This document shows, in pieces, positions 35,292 through 43,150 of a stretch of 50,154 nt of DNA. The stretch's first letter is position 1. Each line of letters begins with the position of its first letter. The translations under genes were made by a program, and so were the position numbers. Origin of the DNA: an uncultured Thermomicrobiales bacterium (GTDB lineage: Bacteria > Chloroflexota > Chloroflexia > Thermomicrobiales > UBA6265); NCBI GenBank assembly GCA_902806335.1, contig CADCWG010000311.1, positions 1-50,154 of the forward strand, in the 5' to 3' direction. Under the pieces are notes generated by a model. The model was not told the DNA's origin. It did no database searches and saw nothing but the letters and a program-made list of their open reading frames with translations.

Positions 35292-35714
35292 GTGCTGGGG
35301 AGGGCGATTCGGCGCTGGTGGGCCGGGGAGCAGCACGTCGGGGCCAGCGACGCTCGGGCGAACATCCTGATCGGCGCCGCCTGCCTGATGCTCGCGGCAC
35401 TCGATGTCCGGCTCGGGCTGGGGACTTATGGGCGGTGGATGCTCGCCGTCCCGTTCGGCCTGCTGCCCCTCGGCTGGGGGCTGGCGGCACGCCGTCTGGG
35501 CGGCCGCCCGGAGACGGCGCGGCCCCTCCGCCTGGCGGGTGACCTGCTGTTCTGGGCGTCTCTGGTGCTCTTCGCCGTGCTTGGCCTCGCCGTGGCCGAC
35601 GGCGAGACCGGGCCGCTGCTCACGCTGGTCGGCTTCGCCGTCGGTGCCGCGATCGTCGCCAGGGTTCGCGCGCTCCGGCGGCATCCCGGTCGTCACGAGG
35701 GGCGGCTGTCCTGA
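35292..35714 (+). CDS. Small membrane protein, 140 aa
   Basis: No named family is recognised. The sequence has about four hydrophobic helices: ILIGAACLMLAALDVRL, WMLAVPFGLLPLGWGLAA, LAGDLLFWASLVLFAVLGLA and LLTLVGFAVGAAIVARV. It ends in a short Arg/His-rich tail. It is likely an inner-membrane protein. GTG 35292 is chosen because aggaggga lies about seven bases upstream. A reading from ATG 35196 would add 32 basic residues without support. It is divergent from the APH(4)-like gene and about 80 bp from the alpha/beta hydrolase gene, which could be on the same transcript. Confidence 0.7.
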   Translation: MLGRAIRRWWAGEQHVGASDARANILIGAACLMLAALDVRLGLGTYGRWMLAVPFGLLPLGWGLAARRLGGRPETARPLRLAGDLLFWASLVLFAVLGLAVADGETGPLLTLVGFAVGAAIVARVRALRRHPGRHEGRLS

Positions 35715-35792
35715 CTCGCGCCGGCGGGACCGTCCCGGGGAGGGCTGTAGTACGATCCGGCGCGGTTCGGAGCGGCGGGGCGGAGGGTCGTG

Positions 35793-36635
35793 GTGGGCGA
35801 GTGGTCATCCGGCTACGTCGAGGCGAACGGGCCGCGGTTGCACTACACCCGGACGGGGGGTGCGAAGCCGCCGGTCGTTCTCGCCCACGGACTCTCGGAC
35901 GACGGTCTGTGCTGGACACCGGTCGCCGAGGCGTTGGCCTCCGAGTACGACCTGGTGATGGTCGACGCGCGGGGCCACGGGCGCTCGGACGCGCCGGACC
36001 AGGGGTACGGCCCGGACACCCAGGCGACCGACCTGGCCGGGGTGATCACTTCCCTCGGGCTGCGGCGGCCGGCGGTCCTGGGCCACTCGATGGGGGCCTC
36101 GACGGCGCTGGTGCTGGCGGGCACGCGGCCGGACCTCCCCGGCGCGATCCTGCTCGAGGACCCGCCGGCCTGGTGGGCAGCCCATTCCGAGGCGCCGTCT
36201 GACGTCGAGGAGTGGGGCGTCGAGCTCAGGGCCTGGCTGGCGGCAATCAAGCGCAAGACGCGCGTGGAGCTGATCGCCGCGCAGCGCGCCGCGTCGCCCG
36301 GGTGGGACGAGGCCGAACTCGACCCGTGGGCGGACGCCAAGGCGCGGCTCGGCTGCCAGGTCATCGGCGCGTTCGACCGCCGCCCCGACGTGGGCATCGA
36401 CTGGCCGGCGACGCTGGGCAGGATCGCCTGTCCGGCGCTGCTGATCACCGCCGACTCGGCGCTCGGGGCGGGCGTGACCGAAGAGAACGGCGACGAGTTG
36501 CGGACCCTCGTGCCCGGCCTGCGCGTCGCCCACATCCCCGGAGCCGGGCACAACGTTCGCCGTGATCGGTTCGCGCCCTTCATGGGAGCGGTCCTTCCGT
36601 TCCTCGCCGACTGGGCGGCGTCGCGTCCAGACTGA
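35793..36635 (+). CDS. Alpha/beta hydrolase
   Basis: This is a 280-aa cytosolic alpha/beta-hydrolase fold enzyme. The oxyanion HG is in VVLAHGLSDDG, the nucleophile elbow is GHSMGAS with S99, the acid is D221 in ITADSALG, and the base is H253 in GAGHNVRRD. The pattern resembles the 3-oxoadipate enol-lactonase and epoxide-hydrolase branch, where no single substrate can be assigned. The GTG at 35793 is favoured over GTG 35790, because GGAGGG is then five bases upstream instead of two. A TACGAT hexamer at about 35752 could be a -10 box for it. Confidence 0.88.
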   Translation: MGEWSSGYVEANGPRLHYTRTGGAKPPVVLAHGLSDDGLCWTPVAEALASEYDLVMVDARGHGRSDAPDQGYGPDTQATDLAGVITSLGLRRPAVLGHSMGASTALVLAGTRPDLPGAILLEDPPAWWAAHSEAPSDVEEWGVELRAWLAAIKRKTRVELIAAQRAASPGWDEAELDPWADAKARLGCQVIGAFDRRPDVGIDWPATLGRIACPALLITADSALGAGVTEENGDELRTLVPGLRVAHIPGAGHNVRRDRFAPFMGAVLPFLADWAASRPD

Positions 36636-37261
36636 CCCGGGCGCCGGGCTCCCCACCGGTCGCTGCTCCCAGGCGCCCTGGGGTCGCCGTAGGATGTCCG
36701 ACAGGTGGGTCGGCGGGCGCGGGCCGAGACGGTCCCCGCGAGCGGAGCCGCATCTCCAGCAGCCCTCTCCGCCGTGGGCCGTTGGCACCCGTGATCGGGT
36801 CGTCGCGCGCCAGGGTGCCCCGACTCGCGCGAGGATCTCCGGTCCCCGAGGATCGCCGGCCGCCTCGTGCCGGCGCGGGGCGAGACCGGACACCGATTGG
36901 TCTGTCGCGCGTCGTCCGCCGGGGGGCCGTGTCCCGTTCGGGGTGACGCATGGGCTGCCCGGTTACCCACAGGGGCACGGCCCGCCGGGCCCTTAGCGGC
37001 GAGACACCGTTGGCGGGCCACGAGGGGTCCGCGCCCGGCCCTCGGGGGCCAGGTGGGCGGTGGGCAGGCCCGGCGGCGGGCGGGCCCGCGGCGGGGTGTC
37101 CGACCAGGGCGACGGCGGCGCCCACGCGGCGGCGACGGCGGCGACCACGCGGCGAGATGCCGGCTGGGGACACGGACGGGGCCTGGCGCATCGCCCGGCC
37201 CCGTCCTCGCTGGTCGTCGTTGCGCGTTCGGGATCGCTCCCGGAACGGTCCGAACCCTAGG
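36636..37261. other. Convergent gap between hydrolase and lpdA
   Basis: About 625 bp of very GC-rich DNA with some simple repetition (gcggcgacggcgg near 37120). No gene on either strand has a start with ribosome site, and I see no strong hairpin. Confidence 0.45.
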
Positions 37262-38695
37262 CTAGATGTGGATCGCGTGGCCGAGCAGGTCGTGGGCAGC
37301 CTCGCCCAGCACCTCGGAGACCGTCGGGTGCGGGTGGACGGTCATCGCGACCTCGGTCACGCTGGTCTGGAGCAGGCGCCCCAGCGCGGCCTCGGCGATC
37401 AACTCGGTGGCGTGGGCGCCGATGATGTGGACGCCGAGCAGGTCGTCGGTCTCGGCGTCGGCGACCATCTTCGTGAAGCCTTCGGTGTGGCCTTCGATCG
37501 TCGCCTTGGCGTTCGGCCGCATCGGGAAGCGCCCGACCTTGACCTCGTGGCCGAGCTCCTTGGCCTCCCGCTCGGTCAGCCCGACGCTGCCGATCTCCGG
37601 CTCGCAGTAGGTGCAGCTCGGCGAGTTGAGGATATCGAGCGGGTACGGGTCCTGCCCGCAGATGTGCTCGACCGCGATGATCCCCATGTGCATCGCCGTG
37701 TGGGCGAGCAGCTGCTGGCCGGTCACGTCGCCGATCGCGTAGATGTGCGGCAGGTTGGTGCGCATCATCGGGTCGACCGGGATGAACTCGCCCTCGGTCT
37801 GGATCCCGACCTCTTCCAGCCCGATGTCCTCGACGTTGCCCTGACGGCCGATCGCCACCAGCAGGGTGTCGGCCTCGAGGACCTTCTCCTTGCCCTTCGC
37901 GTCCTGGACCCGCATCGTCACGCCCTTGGCGGTGACGTCGATGTCCTCGGCGGTCGGGCGGGAGCCGGGGATCACCTCCAGCTTCTGGCGGGCGAAGCTC
38001 TTGGCGAGTGCCTCAGAGACCTCGTGGTCCTCCTGGGGCACGACCCGGCCGACCACGGTGACCTTGGCGCCGTAGCGGTGGTAGATGCTGGCCCACTCGA
38101 CGCCGGTCGCGCCGCCGCCGCGGATGATGAAGCGCTTCGGCATGTGCGGCAGGACGACCGCGTGGTCGGAGTTGATGACCTTGTCGCCGTCGTAGGGGAC
38201 GCCCTTGATCGGCCGCGGGCGGGAGCCCGTGTTCACGATCACGTGGCGAGCCTCGATGCTGAACGGCGCGCTCCCGTCGTTCGGCGTCACGCCGACGGTG
38301 TTCGGGCCGAGCAGCCGGCCGCGGCCCATGTGGACCGGGATCTTGTGCTTCTTGTCGAAGAGGTAGCGCAGGCCCTTGTACTGCCCGTCGACGACCTTGA
38401 TCGAGCGGTCGAGCGCCGTCTCGTAGTTGAAGCTGATGTCGCCGCCGATCTCGACGCCGAACTCCTTCGCCGCCTTCACGTCGTCGAAGATGCTGGCCGA
38501 CTTCAGCATCGCCTTGGTCGGAATGCAGCCGCGGTGGAGGCAGGTGCCGCCGAGCTTGATCTCCTCGACCACCTCGACGTTGAGGCCGAGTTGCTTGGCG
38601 CGGATCGCGGCGACGTAGCCGCCGGTGCCGCCGCCGAGGATGACCAGATCGACGGTTCGGCCGCCGTCGTTCGTGGTGGATACGGGGTCCGCCAT
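37262..38695 (-). CDS. lpdA: Dihydrolipoyl dehydrogenase (E3)
   Basis: This is a 477-aa FAD flavoprotein that reoxidises dihydrolipoamide of 2-oxo acid dehydrogenase complexes or the glycine cleavage system, passing electrons to NAD. Motifs in order: the FAD loop LVILGGGTGGYVAAI (18-31), the redox disulfide GGTCLHRGCIPTK with C52 and C57, the NAD loop IIRGGGATGVEWASIY, FAD loop IYAIGDVTG, and the active-site H456 and E461 in HPHPTVSE. The start ATG 38695 has agggagaagag upstream. It is not next to E1 or E2 genes here, so it may serve several complexes. It is preceded on the same strand, 330 bp upstream, by a 45-codon acidic ORF. Confidence 0.95.
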   Translation of the reverse strand: MADPVSTTNDGGRTVDLVILGGGTGGYVAAIRAKQLGLNVEVVEEIKLGGTCLHRGCIPTKAMLKSASIFDDVKAAKEFGVEIGGDISFNYETALDRSIKVVDGQYKGLRYLFDKKHKIPVHMGRGRLLGPNTVGVTPNDGSAPFSIEARHVIVNTGSRPRPIKGVPYDGDKVINSDHAVVLPHMPKRFIIRGGGATGVEWASIYHRYGAKVTVVGRVVPQEDHEVSEALAKSFARQKLEVIPGSRPTAEDIDVTAKGVTMRVQDAKGKEKVLEADTLLVAIGRQGNVEDIGLEEVGIQTEGEFIPVDPMMRTNLPHIYAIGDVTGQQLLAHTAMHMGIIAVEHICGQDPYPLDILNSPSCTYCEPEIGSVGLTEREAKELGHEVKVGRFPMRPNAKATIEGHTEGFTKMVADAETDDLLGVHIIGAHATELIAEAALGRLLQTSVTEVAMTVHPHPTVSEVLGEAAHDLLGHAIHI

Positions 38696-39024
38696 CGGGG
38701 TGTCTCTTCTCCCTGGGGTGCCGCGCGGGCCGGCTCGGCCCGGCGTCGCGGCCCGGCGGGGGGTCCCCCGCGCGGTCGCCGCCGCTGCCCTCCCGGGGCG
38801 CCGGCGCGCCTGGCGAGCCGACGGCGATCCGGTTGGTTCCTGTCCACGGAAGTATACGCCCGCCGGCATGACCCCATCGCGCCGCCGACACATTCCCGAG
38901 CCGGCCCGCGGCGTCGTCGGGGGTCCGTCTGTTCGGTGGTGGTATGGGGGGCGAGTTGGCGCCTTCGTCCAGCGCAGGTCCGGAGGTCGGAGGCTCAGGC
39001 GGCCGGCCTGGCGGTGACCTAGGG
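38696..39024. other. Gap upstream of lpdA
   Basis: About 330 bp between the 45-codon ORF and lpdA on the same strand. It would contain the lpdA promoter or a long leader if both are cotranscribed. No other element is clear. Confidence 0.4.
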
Positions 39025-39162
39025 TCAGAACCAGAGGTCGGCCGGGAGGAGGTCGTCGATGTCCGACTCCTCCTCGTCGGGGATCGAGTCTTCCTCGGGG
39101 GTCAGGCCGCACGCCGACACGTCGGCCTCGCCCGGCCGCAGGGGAGCAGGGGGAAACGACAT
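39025..39162 (-). CDS. Candidate 45-aa acidic small protein
   Basis: This frame starts at ATG 39162 (or ATG 39171, three codons earlier) and ends at TGA 39025. Its third codon positions are G or C in about nine of ten codons, as in neighbouring genes, while the opposite strand in the same phase is not. The product has a Pro-rich start (MSFPPAPLRPGE), one cysteine, then a highly acidic half (EEDSIPDEEESDIDDLLPA) that ends in DLWF. The ribosome site is weak (ccgagg before ATG 39171). It precedes lpdA by 330 bp. No family is recognised; its reality rests on codon pattern only. Confidence 0.5.
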   Translation of the reverse strand: MSFPPAPLRPGEADVSACGLTPEEDSIPDEEESDIDDLLPADLWF

Positions 39163-39305
39163 AATCAGCATAACCTCGGCGAGGTGACGGTTCGCTCGTC
39201 CGACGATACCATCCGCGCCGCAACGGGGGTGCGGGGGGGAGACGGGCGCCGGGCGGGCGACCCCGCGCGCGGCGGCCGACCCGCGCCGACATGGGGGGAG
39301 GACGG

Positions 39306-39662
39306 ATGAAGCTGGTACGCCAGGACCTCGCCGCGGCGGTCGCGGACCAGGGGCCGATCTTCGTCGGCGACGTGCTGCGACAGAACCTGGTCGCGGAGGG
39401 CGACGCCGACTCGCTCCGGGTCACGGCGGTGACCTTCCAGGACGGCGCCCGGAACCGCTGGCACCACCACTCGACCGAGCAGGTGCTCGTCGTGACCGCC
39501 GGACGAGGCATCGTCGCCACGGACGAGGAGGAGCTCCGCGTCTCCCCCGGCGACGTGGTGCTCGTCCGCCCCGGCGAGCGCCACTGGCACGGCGCGGAGC
39601 CGGGGGAGGACTTCACCCACCTCTCGATCCTGCTGCCCGGGGAGCTCACCATCGAGGACTGA
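39306..39662 (+). CDS. Cupin domain protein
   Basis: This is a 118-aa single-domain cupin. Motif 1 reads GARNRWHHHSTEQVLVVTAG and motif 2 reads PGDVVLVRPGERHWHGA. The metal-binding His cluster and Glu are therefore present, with His of motif 2 also in place. Small cupins of this type bind a metal and act as isomerases, dioxygenases or sensors, and the sequence alone does not tell which. ATG 39306 is chosen as ggggagga lies three to ten bases upstream; an ATG at 39291 would place the start before that site. It is likely a single-gene unit. Confidence 0.88.
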   Translation: MKLVRQDLAAAVADQGPIFVGDVLRQNLVAEGDADSLRVTAVTFQDGARNRWHHHSTEQVLVVTAGRGIVATDEEELRVSPGDVVLVRPGERHWHGAEPGEDFTHLSILLPGELTIED

Positions 39663-39859
39663 CGGTTCCCGGAACTCCCCGCGGCGACACGTCGTGGCGG
39701 ACGGTCCGTGACAACCTGGCCGTTGCCCCCTGTCGGCCCCCATGCCACAATGGGACCACCCCGCAGGGAACCACCGAGAGCGTTGGCCGATCCGCTCGGC
39801 CGGCGCGGAGCACGGCGCCCGGCCGTCGGCACGCCCGACGCACCGGCGCGGGGAGCGGC

Positions 39860-41008
39860 ATGCCCGAGACGGCGACGCGCGGCGGCTGGGCAGCGGGCGC
39901 GGGGTGGGACGACGACCAACGTGTCGTCTCGGTGGGTGACACGGAGAATCCGGCGTCGCGTGCCGGGGCACCAGAACCGCCGGACGGGTTGGCGGTCGTC
40001 CTTGCCCCGTCCGAGCTCGCCGCGTGGCAGCCGGCGCTCCCGCCGTTCCGCCTGATGCTCCGCGATCCTCGTGGGTCGTCGCTCGCCGACGAGTTCGCGC
40101 CGGCGCCGCTCGGCCAGGGGTTTGCCCACCCGTTCGAGCACGAGTTCGCGCGCCTGCTCGACTACCACCGCGTCCGCTGGGCGTACGAGCCGACGACGTT
40201 CTGCCTCACCCGGGCCCCGGACGGTCGGCCGACCGAGCAGTTCACCCCCGACTTCTACCTGCCCGACCACCGCCTCTACGTCGAGCTGACCTCGATGCGA
40301 CAGCGGCTGGTGACGCGAAAGCATCGCAAGGTGCGCCTGCTGCGCCAGGTCTGCCCCAACGTGCGGGTCAAGCTGCTCTACCGGCGCGACTACCTGCGGC
40401 TGCTCGCCGCGCACGCGCCGCCCATTGCCGGGGCATGCACGCCGGGGAGCGTGATCTGGGACGAGGCGGCGATCGCCGGGCGAATCATCGAACTCGCCGA
40501 CGCGGTGGCCGCGGACGCGGGTGGCGTCGGCTGGGGATCGGACGCGCGGCCCTTCGCCCGGACGGGGTCGAACGGGCCGCTGCTGGTCGTCGGCGTCGGG
40601 CGAGGAGCTGACCGGATCCAGAAGGCCCTGGTGGCACGGCTCCGGGAGCGGGACGTGGACTGCGAGGCGGACCGCGTGGAGCTCGTCCGCCACCGGACCG
40701 CGGGCGGGGCGCGGTGGGTGCGGCTGCGGCGGGCACCGCGGGCGTCACTGGTCGGGCGGCGGGTGCTGGTCGTCGAAGGCGCGGTCAGCACCGGGTTCAG
40801 CCTGGCCTACCTCGCCCGCTGGCTCCGCCGCCGCCAGGCCGCGGTCGAGGTCTGTGCCCTGCTCGACCGTCGCTCGGCCCGCGTGGCGGACGTCTCCATC
40901 CGTTACTCAGGCTTCGAGGCCCCGCCGGAGCTGCTGGTCGGCTACGGACTGGACCTGAGGCGGCAGTACCGCGACCTCCCCTTCATCGCGTCGCTCCCGG
41001 CGGAGTAG
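39860..41008 (+). CDS. Fusion of PD-(D/E)XK-like domain and hypoxanthine phosphoribosyltransferase-like domain
   Basis: This is a 382-aa two-domain protein. Residues 88-180 look like a restriction-nuclease-type core: FEHEFARLLDYHRVRWAYEP with E93, FTPDFYLPD with D131, and YVELTSM with E142, although a Thr (T144) sits where the catalytic Lys is usual. The LVTRKHRKVRLLRQ helix follows. Residues 238-382 are type I PRTase of the HPRT kind: VVGVGRGADRIQKAL, the PRPP loop VVEGAVSTGFSL, VCALLDRR and VGYGLDL. The PRPP loop normally reads VEDIVDTG. Here D is G307 and the catalytic D is S310, so ordinary phosphoribosyl transfer is doubtful. ATG 39860 follows gggagcgg. It may be a sensor, regulator or nuclease guided by nucleotides; this is inference. 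Confidence 0.82.
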   Translation: MPETATRGGWAAGAGWDDDQRVVSVGDTENPASRAGAPEPPDGLAVVLAPSELAAWQPALPPFRLMLRDPRGSSLADEFAPAPLGQGFAHPFEHEFARLLDYHRVRWAYEPTTFCLTRAPDGRPTEQFTPDFYLPDHRLYVELTSMRQRLVTRKHRKVRLLRQVCPNVRVKLLYRRDYLRLLAAHAPPIAGACTPGSVIWDEAAIAGRIIELADAVAADAGGVGWGSDARPFARTGSNGPLLVVGVGRGADRIQKALVARLRERDVDCEADRVELVRHRTAGGARWVRLRRAPRASLVGRRVLVVEGAVSTGFSLAYLARWLRRRQAAVEVCALLDRRSARVADVSIRYSGFEAPPELLVGYGLDLRRQYRDLPFIASLPAE

Positions 41009-41106
41009 GGGACTCCCGAGCGTCGCAGGGCCCGCCGTCCCGGTCCGTGGGCCTCGGGCACGGGACACCCGGTCTCCTCCTCGGTGGCTGGGACGCGATT
41101 GTGGGG

Positions 41107-41151
41107 CGGTACGGTCGGGCGCGGTGTCGGCGTGGGCCGGGGACCGTACCG
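41107..41151 (+). terminator. Ten-bp inverted pair after the fusion gene
   Basis: cggtacggtc at 41107-41116 and gaccgtaccg at 41142-41151 pair perfectly across 25 bases, about 100 bp after the fusion gene stop. It could be a terminator or an operator. No T tract follows. Confidence 0.35.
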
Positions 41152-41452
41152 GCGACGCGATCCGCCCGTCCTCGTCCGCTGGGTGGCCCAGGTGTCGGTC
41201 GCCGGGTTCGGAGTCGGTGGACCGGGCGGTCACGGGGTCCGGCCGGGGCAAGCCCCGGGCTCAGCGACGAAGCCGGATCGCGCAGGCTGAGCGCACTGCG
41301 TCTCGGCGCGGATGGGCGACGCCGTAGACGAACGACGCCGTAGCGGTGCGCGGCTGAGCAGCCGCCCTGGTGTGGCGGTCATCGACCTGAATAACCGGTG
41401 GCGTCGCGGCTGACGGCGTCGGACGGGAGGCTGCGCGGGCACGCCGGGCGGA

Positions 41453-41483
41453 CGGCGTCGCGGCAGGGCGGCGTCGCGGCAGG
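41453..41483. repeat. Direct repeat, 15 bp x 2
   Basis: cggcgtcgcggcagg is present twice with one base between, about 30 bp before the TACCAT element of the MFS gene. The spacing of 16 bp is about one and a half helical turns. It could bind a dimeric regulator or be chance in GC-rich DNA. Confidence 0.4.
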
Positions 41484-41512
41484 CCGGGTCCGGATGCGAG
41501 GGCGGCCGGTGC

Positions 41513-41518
41513 TACCAT
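41513..41518 (+). promoter_or_regulatory. TACCAT -10 box of a likely leaderless MFS mRNA
   Basis: TACCAT ends seven bases before the ATG at 41526, and no ribosome site lies between. Transcription would begin at or next to the A of the ATG, so the mRNA is predicted to be leaderless. No -35 of note is seen 17 bp upstream (ccggat). Confidence 0.5.
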
Positions 41519-41525
41519 CGCCTCC

Positions 41526-42908
41526 ATGATGGCCACCGCCCGCCCCAGTCCTCCCTCCGAGGCCGCCGTCGAGCCCGTGCCGGCCGGCGAGCCCGTGCCG
41601 CCTGTCGGAAACGCGGTCGGTGCGCGAGGGGGAGACGGTGGTGGGACCCCGAGGTCGGTGAGGGCGGACGCCACTGAGGGGCGAGGACCGGTGCCCGCGC
41701 GGTTCGCGGCGCTGCGGTCGCGGAACTTCCGACTCCTCTGGGCGGGGCTGCTCACCTCCAACGTCGGTACCTGGATGGCCACCACCGCCCAGGGCTGGCT
41801 GGTGACGGAGATCGCACCCGATCGGGCGCCGTTCGTCCTCGGCCTGATCGCGGTGGCGTTCGCGGTCCCGATGCTGACCCTGCCGCCGATCGGCGGCGCG
41901 ATCGCCGACCGGGTGCCCCGGCTGCGCGTGCTGTGGGCGGCGCAGATCGGCTACCTCAGCCTGAGCGCGACGCTGACGGTCCTCACCTTCGCTGACCTGG
42001 CCGACGTGCCGGTCCTCGTCGCCTACGCGTTCCTGACCGGCGTGATCCTGGCGTTCGACAACCCGACCCGCCAGGCGCTGGTGCCCGACCTCGTGCCGAG
42101 GGAGGCGCTCACGTCGGCGATCTCGCTCAACGCCGCGGTCTTCACCGGCGCGGCTCTCGTCGGCCCAGCGATCGCGGGCGCGCTCATCCCCGTCGTCGGC
42201 GTCGGTGGCGTCTTCGCGGCCAACACCGTCTCCTACCTCGCCGTGCTGCTCGCGCTGGGCCGGGTGCGGGGCATCCCCCAGCGTAGCGGGCGCCCGGTGA
42301 CCGGCAGCGTCCTCTCAACCGTCCGCGCCGGCTTCGCCTACGTCGCCAGGACACCGCTTGTCGGGACGCTTCTCCTGCTCTCGCTCGCGACCGGCCTGTT
42401 CGGACGCTCCTACGGGCCGCTGCTCGCGGTCTTCGCGCGCGACGTCTTCCAGGTCGGCTCGGTCGCGTTCGGGTTCCTCGTCGCGGCGCCCGGCCTCGGC
42501 ACGCTGGCCGGGTCACTCGGGCTCGCGGCGCGGGGTGAGGTCCGCCGCCGGGGTCGGGTGGTGCACGTGGCGGCTCTCCTCCTCGCGGCGATGCTCGGCC
42601 TCTTCGCGGCGACCGACCGCTACGCCCTGGCCCTGCCGGCCCTGGCGCTGGCCGGCTTCTGCGCCACCATCGGGTCGGCGCTGACCGCGACCCTGATCCA
42701 GCTCGAGGTGCCGGGCGAACTTCGTGGGCGGGTGATGAGTCTGTATACCCTGACGCTGATCGGGGTCCCGTCGCTGGGTGCGCTCTTCACGGGCTGGCTG
42801 GGCGACCAGGTCGGGGTGCGACCCGCCGTCGGCGCCAACGCCGTCCTCGCGGCCCTGCTGGCGGCCGGCACCTTCGCCGCCAGCCGTTCCCTGCGCCGCG
42901 CCGCCTGA
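41526..42908 (+). CDS. MFS transporter, EntS/MFS_3-like exporter
   Basis: This is a 460-aa major facilitator protein. About 58 N-terminal residues are hydrophilic and Pro/Gly-rich. The transporter follows from RFAALRSRNFRLLWAGLLTSNVGTWM, typical of the transmembrane secretion effector (MFS_3) group. GGAIADRVPRLRVL is the loop 2-3 motif, and a helix 4-5 segment FDNPTRQALVPDLVPREAL is highly characteristic of that group. Twelve membrane segments are expected. Substrate may be a siderophore-like or toxic compound. No ribosome site precedes ATG 41526, in line with the leaderless promoter call. A weak 6-bp hairpin follows the stop. Confidence 0.9.
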   Translation: MMATARPSPPSEAAVEPVPAGEPVPPVGNAVGARGGDGGGTPRSVRADATEGRGPVPARFAALRSRNFRLLWAGLLTSNVGTWMATTAQGWLVTEIAPDRAPFVLGLIAVAFAVPMLTLPPIGGAIADRVPRLRVLWAAQIGYLSLSATLTVLTFADLADVPVLVAYAFLTGVILAFDNPTRQALVPDLVPREALTSAISLNAAVFTGAALVGPAIAGALIPVVGVGGVFAANTVSYLAVLLALGRVRGIPQRSGRPVTGSVLSTVRAGFAYVARTPLVGTLLLLSLATGLFGRSYGPLLAVFARDVFQVGSVAFGFLVAAPGLGTLAGSLGLAARGEVRRRGRVVHVAALLLAAMLGLFAATDRYALALPALALAGFCATIGSALTATLIQLEVPGELRGRVMSLYTLTLIGVPSLGALFTGWLGDQVGVRPAVGANAVLAALLAAGTFAASRSLRRAA

Positions 42909-43150
42909 CCGCGGGGAAGGATCGCCCCGCTCGGCTGGCCACGGGGTCGCGCCAAATCCGACGTTTCCTCAACCATGGCGACGACCGGGTGCCAGTTGGG
43001 TCGTCTTCTCCGGCCGATGGACGACCATTCGTGCCCCGGCCGAACCGAGTTGGGCCGGTCCCACGGTGGGCAGAGGGCAGCGATCCCTGGTCGAACGGGG
43101 GACGCGGACCGAGACTCTGCCGACCGTGGTGTTGGCGGCAAGCTCGGACG

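Larger units (their letters stand above)
41009..41525. other. Gap before the MFS exporter, with hairpin and repeat
   Basis: About 515 bp. It holds a perfect 10-bp inverted pair (41107-41116 and 41142-41151), a 15-bp direct repeat pair (41453-41467 and 41469-41483) and a TACCAT -10-like element at 41513. No gene is recognised. Confidence 0.5.

Noticed and set aside
36950-39022. A 690-codon open frame antisense to lpdA
   Set aside because: It mirrors a clear lpdA gene, lacks a ribosome site and has no family likeness. Long antisense frames are expected at this GC content.
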